NCBI GenBank assembly: GCA_016763735.1
Contig: JAESTE010000117.1
Location: 1-46,363, forward strand
Origin: Nitrospinaceae bacterium
GTDB taxonomy: Bacteria > Nitrospinota > Nitrospinia > Nitrospinales > VA-1
Length of the DNA: 46,363 nt
Reading direction: 5' to 3'
Shown here: positions 43,984-46,363 of the stretch, in pieces
How the letters are laid out: every line of letters begins with the position of its first letter
Position numbering within the stretch: the stretch's first letter is position 1
Position numbers and translations under genes: made by a program
The notes under the pieces: model-generated
What the model saw: only the letters and a program-made list of their open reading frames with translations
Database searches by the model: none
Told to the model about the DNA's origin: nothing

Positions 43984-44928
43984 ATGTCAGACTCTGTGCT
44001 TACCAAGCGCAACCACCATACAGCGTTCGCGCGACCACCCATCAAGAAGATGCCTGACGTGGACGAGGACAGCGCCTTCATGCTGCTGAACTTGTGGAAC
44101 ACCCGTCACCCCCACACAATCGAGACCGACTTCAAGGCCGACGGGTACACCAACGTGCCCACCCAAGACGCCATCATGACCTCACTAGGCCGTCAGCTCG
44201 AGTACCTCAAGGACGACACGCCCCCGGCGACTCCGCCTCTCGTGACCGTGTCCGACGACGCCGACGTTTGCGCCACATGCAGTGCAGTGGTGGGCACGGG
44301 AGCGCTATGTGACAATGACCACCCGGCCTGTGCGTCGTGCCTGTCCACGTCCACTTGCGGTGGCTGCGGCATTTCTTGGTGCCCCGAGTGCGACACTTGC
44401 GCCAAGTGCCCGGCACATCTGTGTGAGCACTCCGACCACAAGACCCTGTGTCAGTGGTGTGCTATGAGGGATGAAAAGTGCGAAGTATGCGACGGCTCCG
44501 ACCGCATCATTTTTCGTTGCGACGCCAGGCACAATGCCTGCATGGACTGCTTCATCAAGGGCCGGTGCCCCGACTGTGACGCGGCGTGGTGCAAGAAGTG
44601 CGTCTCGTGCTCTGGATGCCAGCGCCATCTATGCGCAAAGCTAGAGTGTGTGCTCGACCTGTGCATCAAGTGCCACGACAAGCACGAGGACGACCTCAAT
44701 GCACAGCGAGTGTTGCTGACCGGGAAGGAGGAGTCCAAGTCTGGTCCTGTCCTCACCCCCCTGGCCAGAGAGAAGAACCTGGACGTTGTGTCGTCCACCA
44801 GTAACAGACATGACTGTGGCTGTGTGCAAACCGTGATCAAGGTCGTGAAGGACAACCACCACGTCGGAGACGACGACCGCACCTGTATGATGTTGGACCG
44901 TCAAGCATCGTGCGCACTGATGCACTGA
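43984..44928 (+). CDS. Cysteine-rich zinc protein, family member 3
   Basis: 314 residues from ATG 43984, just after GTCGAC boxes. It has the family's N-terminal module (W38-x7-I46-x2-D49-F-x3-G54-Y-T-N-V-P59) and two zinc arrays with the same order of knuckles as member 1: CATC...HPACASC, CGGCGISWCPECDTCAKC, then CEVC...HNACMDC, CPDCDAAWCKKCVSCSGC. The paired W-C-x2-C-x2-C-x2-C unit is diagnostic within this family. It lacks the acidic region and extra knuckles of member 1. RING-like ubiquitin ligase activity, or RNA or DNA binding, are possible. It lies directly before the capsid gene. Confidence 0.8.
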   Translation: MSDSVLTKRNHHTAFARPPIKKMPDVDEDSAFMLLNLWNTRHPHTIETDFKADGYTNVPTQDAIMTSLGRQLEYLKDDTPPATPPLVTVSDDADVCATCSAVVGTGALCDNDHPACASCLSTSTCGGCGISWCPECDTCAKCPAHLCEHSDHKTLCQWCAMRDEKCEVCDGSDRIIFRCDARHNACMDCFIKGRCPDCDAAWCKKCVSCSGCQRHLCAKLECVLDLCIKCHDKHEDDLNAQRVLLTGKEESKSGPVLTPLAREKNLDVVSSTSNRHDCGCVQTVIKVVKDNHHVGDDDRTCMMLDRQASCALMH

Positions 44929-45033
44929 TACGCCTGTGTTTCGTGTAGCGAATGAACCAATGAAAACAGTTCCCCTACATATCGTTCCTAGCTCGCAATA
45001 GCACGTCTGCTTCGTGAGAACCTTCATTTCAGC

Positions 45034-46363
45034 ATGGCAGCAGTCGGTGGCGGTGCTACTGGGTTTCACGGGGGATATCGGCCGGCGTACCAAGGCATGC
45101 CGCCGAGCAACCCTCAAGTCGATTACCCGCGGCTGCTGAGCGTGGGCCCGGGCCATGGACCCGTGCCGTCCAACTCCGCGGGGGTCTACCCGTCCTCCAA
45201 CCCCTGGGCAGCCTTCTTTGGCAACCCCAAGGGCCCCATCTACCAGGCGCAGGGGTACGAGAAGGAGAACGCCGACCTGCCCGACGCGTACATGGGCCAG
45301 AACTACTTCATGAGCCAGGTCATGATCCGGGAGATCCTCGCTGGCGACTCGTACCTGGTCACCGAGGTGCTGCCCTGGCAGAAGTCGGAAGACAAGGACG
45401 AGCTGCGCTGGGACGTGATCACGTTCAACGACAACTTGTTGGGCAGACGGGCGGAGGAGTCCGTGTCCCGTATGCTCAGCTACCAGCGTCACGAAGAGAG
45501 CGCTGGGTTCGTGAGCTACGGTGTGGCCATGATCCTGGAGTCGGGTTTCTACAACACGGCTCAAGGCAAGATGCACTACGCCATGAACCTGCGCCAGATC
45601 TCCAACGCCACGGTGTCCACGGCATGCTTGGGCGCGGCCCAGGCCATTCTCAACCCCAAGGCCCCCTACGACGGGCTTAACCACAAGATGGACAGCGCCC
45701 TGCCCGACACCGAGTTCTTCAAACTGCTGGAACAGGAACGTGACGACTGGGGCATGGCACACGACACTACCTACGGTGTCAACCTCAGCCTCGACATGAT
45801 GAAGCGCAAGCTGGCGGCCCGTGGCGTCACCCCGAACTACGTGATCGCCCCCGCCGGCATGGCCAAGTTCCTCGAGTTCGGTCGCCCCGAGTTCCAGGGC
45901 AAGTCGGGCAACCCTATCGGATCTCTTAACGGCATCGAACGCGTCCGCGAGAGCAAGTCTGTGCCCATTGGCGAGGGCCGTGACCCCATCGACCCCTTCT
46001 TCCAGACCCGTACCATTGGCAGCTACTACAAGCTGTCGGCCGCGGCCTGCCGTGACGTCCCTGCCCAGTTCTACACCACTTCCATGCGCTCCATCTACGC
46101 GTGGTCCGAAGACGCCAACGGGTGGAAGAAACACACCCTGGCCAAGACCATCAAGGCCAGTGGCATCGTGGACAGCGAATGGGGACTGCGCGGGCTGGGC
46201 GAACGCTTCTTCGCGTCGTACCCGACCTGGGGCAAGTTCCTCAAAGACACAGACTTCCTGGCTCCTGTCGTCAAGGGCATCATGGAGAAGAAGAGTCTGG
46301 GCGCACTGCGTCGTATCATGGAACTTGACGGGGATGGCCTCGCCACAGTCCAGGTCCAAGGAC
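45034..46363 (+). CDS. HK97-fold major capsid protein, 3' end cut by window edge
   Basis: Reads from ATG 45034 to the window edge with no stop (443 codons). A Gly/Pro-rich N-terminal arm of about 65 residues precedes a region fitting the HK97 fold: an extended-loop part (DSYLVTEVLPWQKSED), a spine-helix part (NLRQISNATVSTACLGAAQAIL), a second helix (DMMKRKLAARGV) and an A-domain strand (PNYVIAPAGMAKFLEF) with loop IGSLNGIERVRESKSVPIG. The PNYVIAP plus SVPIG layout recalls phage and mirusvirus capsid proteins. It would form the icosahedral shell into which the terminase packages DNA. Base choice is strongly GC-biased at third positions, as expected for a highly expressed gene. The family call rests on fold pattern and context. 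Confidence 0.75.
   Translation, partial: MAAVGGGATGFHGGYRPAYQGMPPSNPQVDYPRLLSVGPGHGPVPSNSAGVYPSSNPWAAFFGNPKGPIYQAQGYEKENADLPDAYMGQNYFMSQVMIREILAGDSYLVTEVLPWQKSEDKDELRWDVITFNDNLLGRRAEESVSRMLSYQRHEESAGFVSYGVAMILESGFYNTAQGKMHYAMNLRQISNATVSTACLGAAQAILNPKAPYDGLNHKMDSALPDTEFFKLLEQERDDWGMAHDTTYGVNLSLDMMKRKLAARGVTPNYVIAPAGMAKFLEFGRPEFQGKSGNPIGSLNGIERVRESKSVPIGEGRDPIDPFFQTRTIGSYYKLSAAACRDVPAQFYTTSMRSIYAWSEDANGWKKHTLAKTIKASGIVDSEWGLRGLGERFFASYPTWGKFLKDTDFLAPVVKGIMEKKSLGALRRIMELDGDGLATVQVQG

Noticed and set aside
44641..46359. 572-residue gene antisense to the capsid gene
   Set aside because: It covers the end of a zinc protein and the capsid gene in antisense; the product is a low-information shadow with no recognisable motif.

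Overview
The window looks like part of the genome of a large double-stranded DNA virus of a eukaryote, most likely a mirusvirus (Mirusviricota) or a close relative. An HK97-fold major capsid protein (45034 to the right edge) and the C-terminal part of a herpesvirus/phage-type large terminase (24463-25589) point to the herpes-like capsid lineage. The eukaryotic host is shown by a divergent histone H3 beginning MARTKQS, a TFIIB-type zinc ribbon factor, a 1,736-residue EGF-repeat membrane glycoprotein, an F-box-like protein, AATAAA signals at gene ends and a convincing 3' splice site in the terminase. Genes are dense, on both strands, GC-rich, with short gaps and many convergent or divergent pairs. 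No RNA genes, CRISPR arrays or insertion sequences were seen. Assignment to Mirusviricota is inference from gene content; no database search was possible.

Layout. 1-6295: two secreted or membrane glycoproteins on the minus strand, the first cut by the window edge. 6352-7370: two overlapping membrane-protein genes, a DUF2061-like protein and a six-helix protein. 7445-11943: F-box-like protein, an unknown, a PD-(D/E)XK nuclease with a protamine-like tail, and the first of three related cysteine-rich zinc proteins. 11944-13229: a non-coding, AT-richer region holding a roughly 0.9 kb imperfect palindrome, a good candidate for a replication origin. 13230-24266: the H3-like histone and five mostly unrecognised proteins, three of them large. 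24463-25589: terminase 3' exon. 25670-28847: small accessory genes, including a second zinc protein and a pair of short paralogues. 28741-34170: an 859-residue unknown, TFIIB-like factor, a six-helix membrane protein and a MORN-repeat protein. 34270-43375: five paralogous membrane-anchored fibre proteins interleaved with a 2H phosphoesterase and a small cysteine-containing protein. 43544-46363: a small basic protein, the third zinc protein and the major capsid protein.

How the parts may work together. Capsid protein, terminase and nuclease belong to genome packaging and processing. Histone, basic-tailed proteins and the TFIIB-like factor would organise and transcribe viral DNA in a nucleus. 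The fibres, EGF glycoprotein and other membrane proteins would form an envelope surface or remodel the host surface. Nine promoter regions carry clusters of the palindromic hexamer GTCGAC. They lie beside the histone, TFIIB-like, zinc-protein, terminase-locus, small accessory and fibre genes, and I saw none in front of the capsid, EGF glycoprotein, DUF2061 or 448-residue protein genes. This suggests a virus-specific regulon.

Start codons were chosen at ATG. Several longer reading frames begin at GTG or TTG, or run back through GTCGAC promoter repeats, and were shortened.
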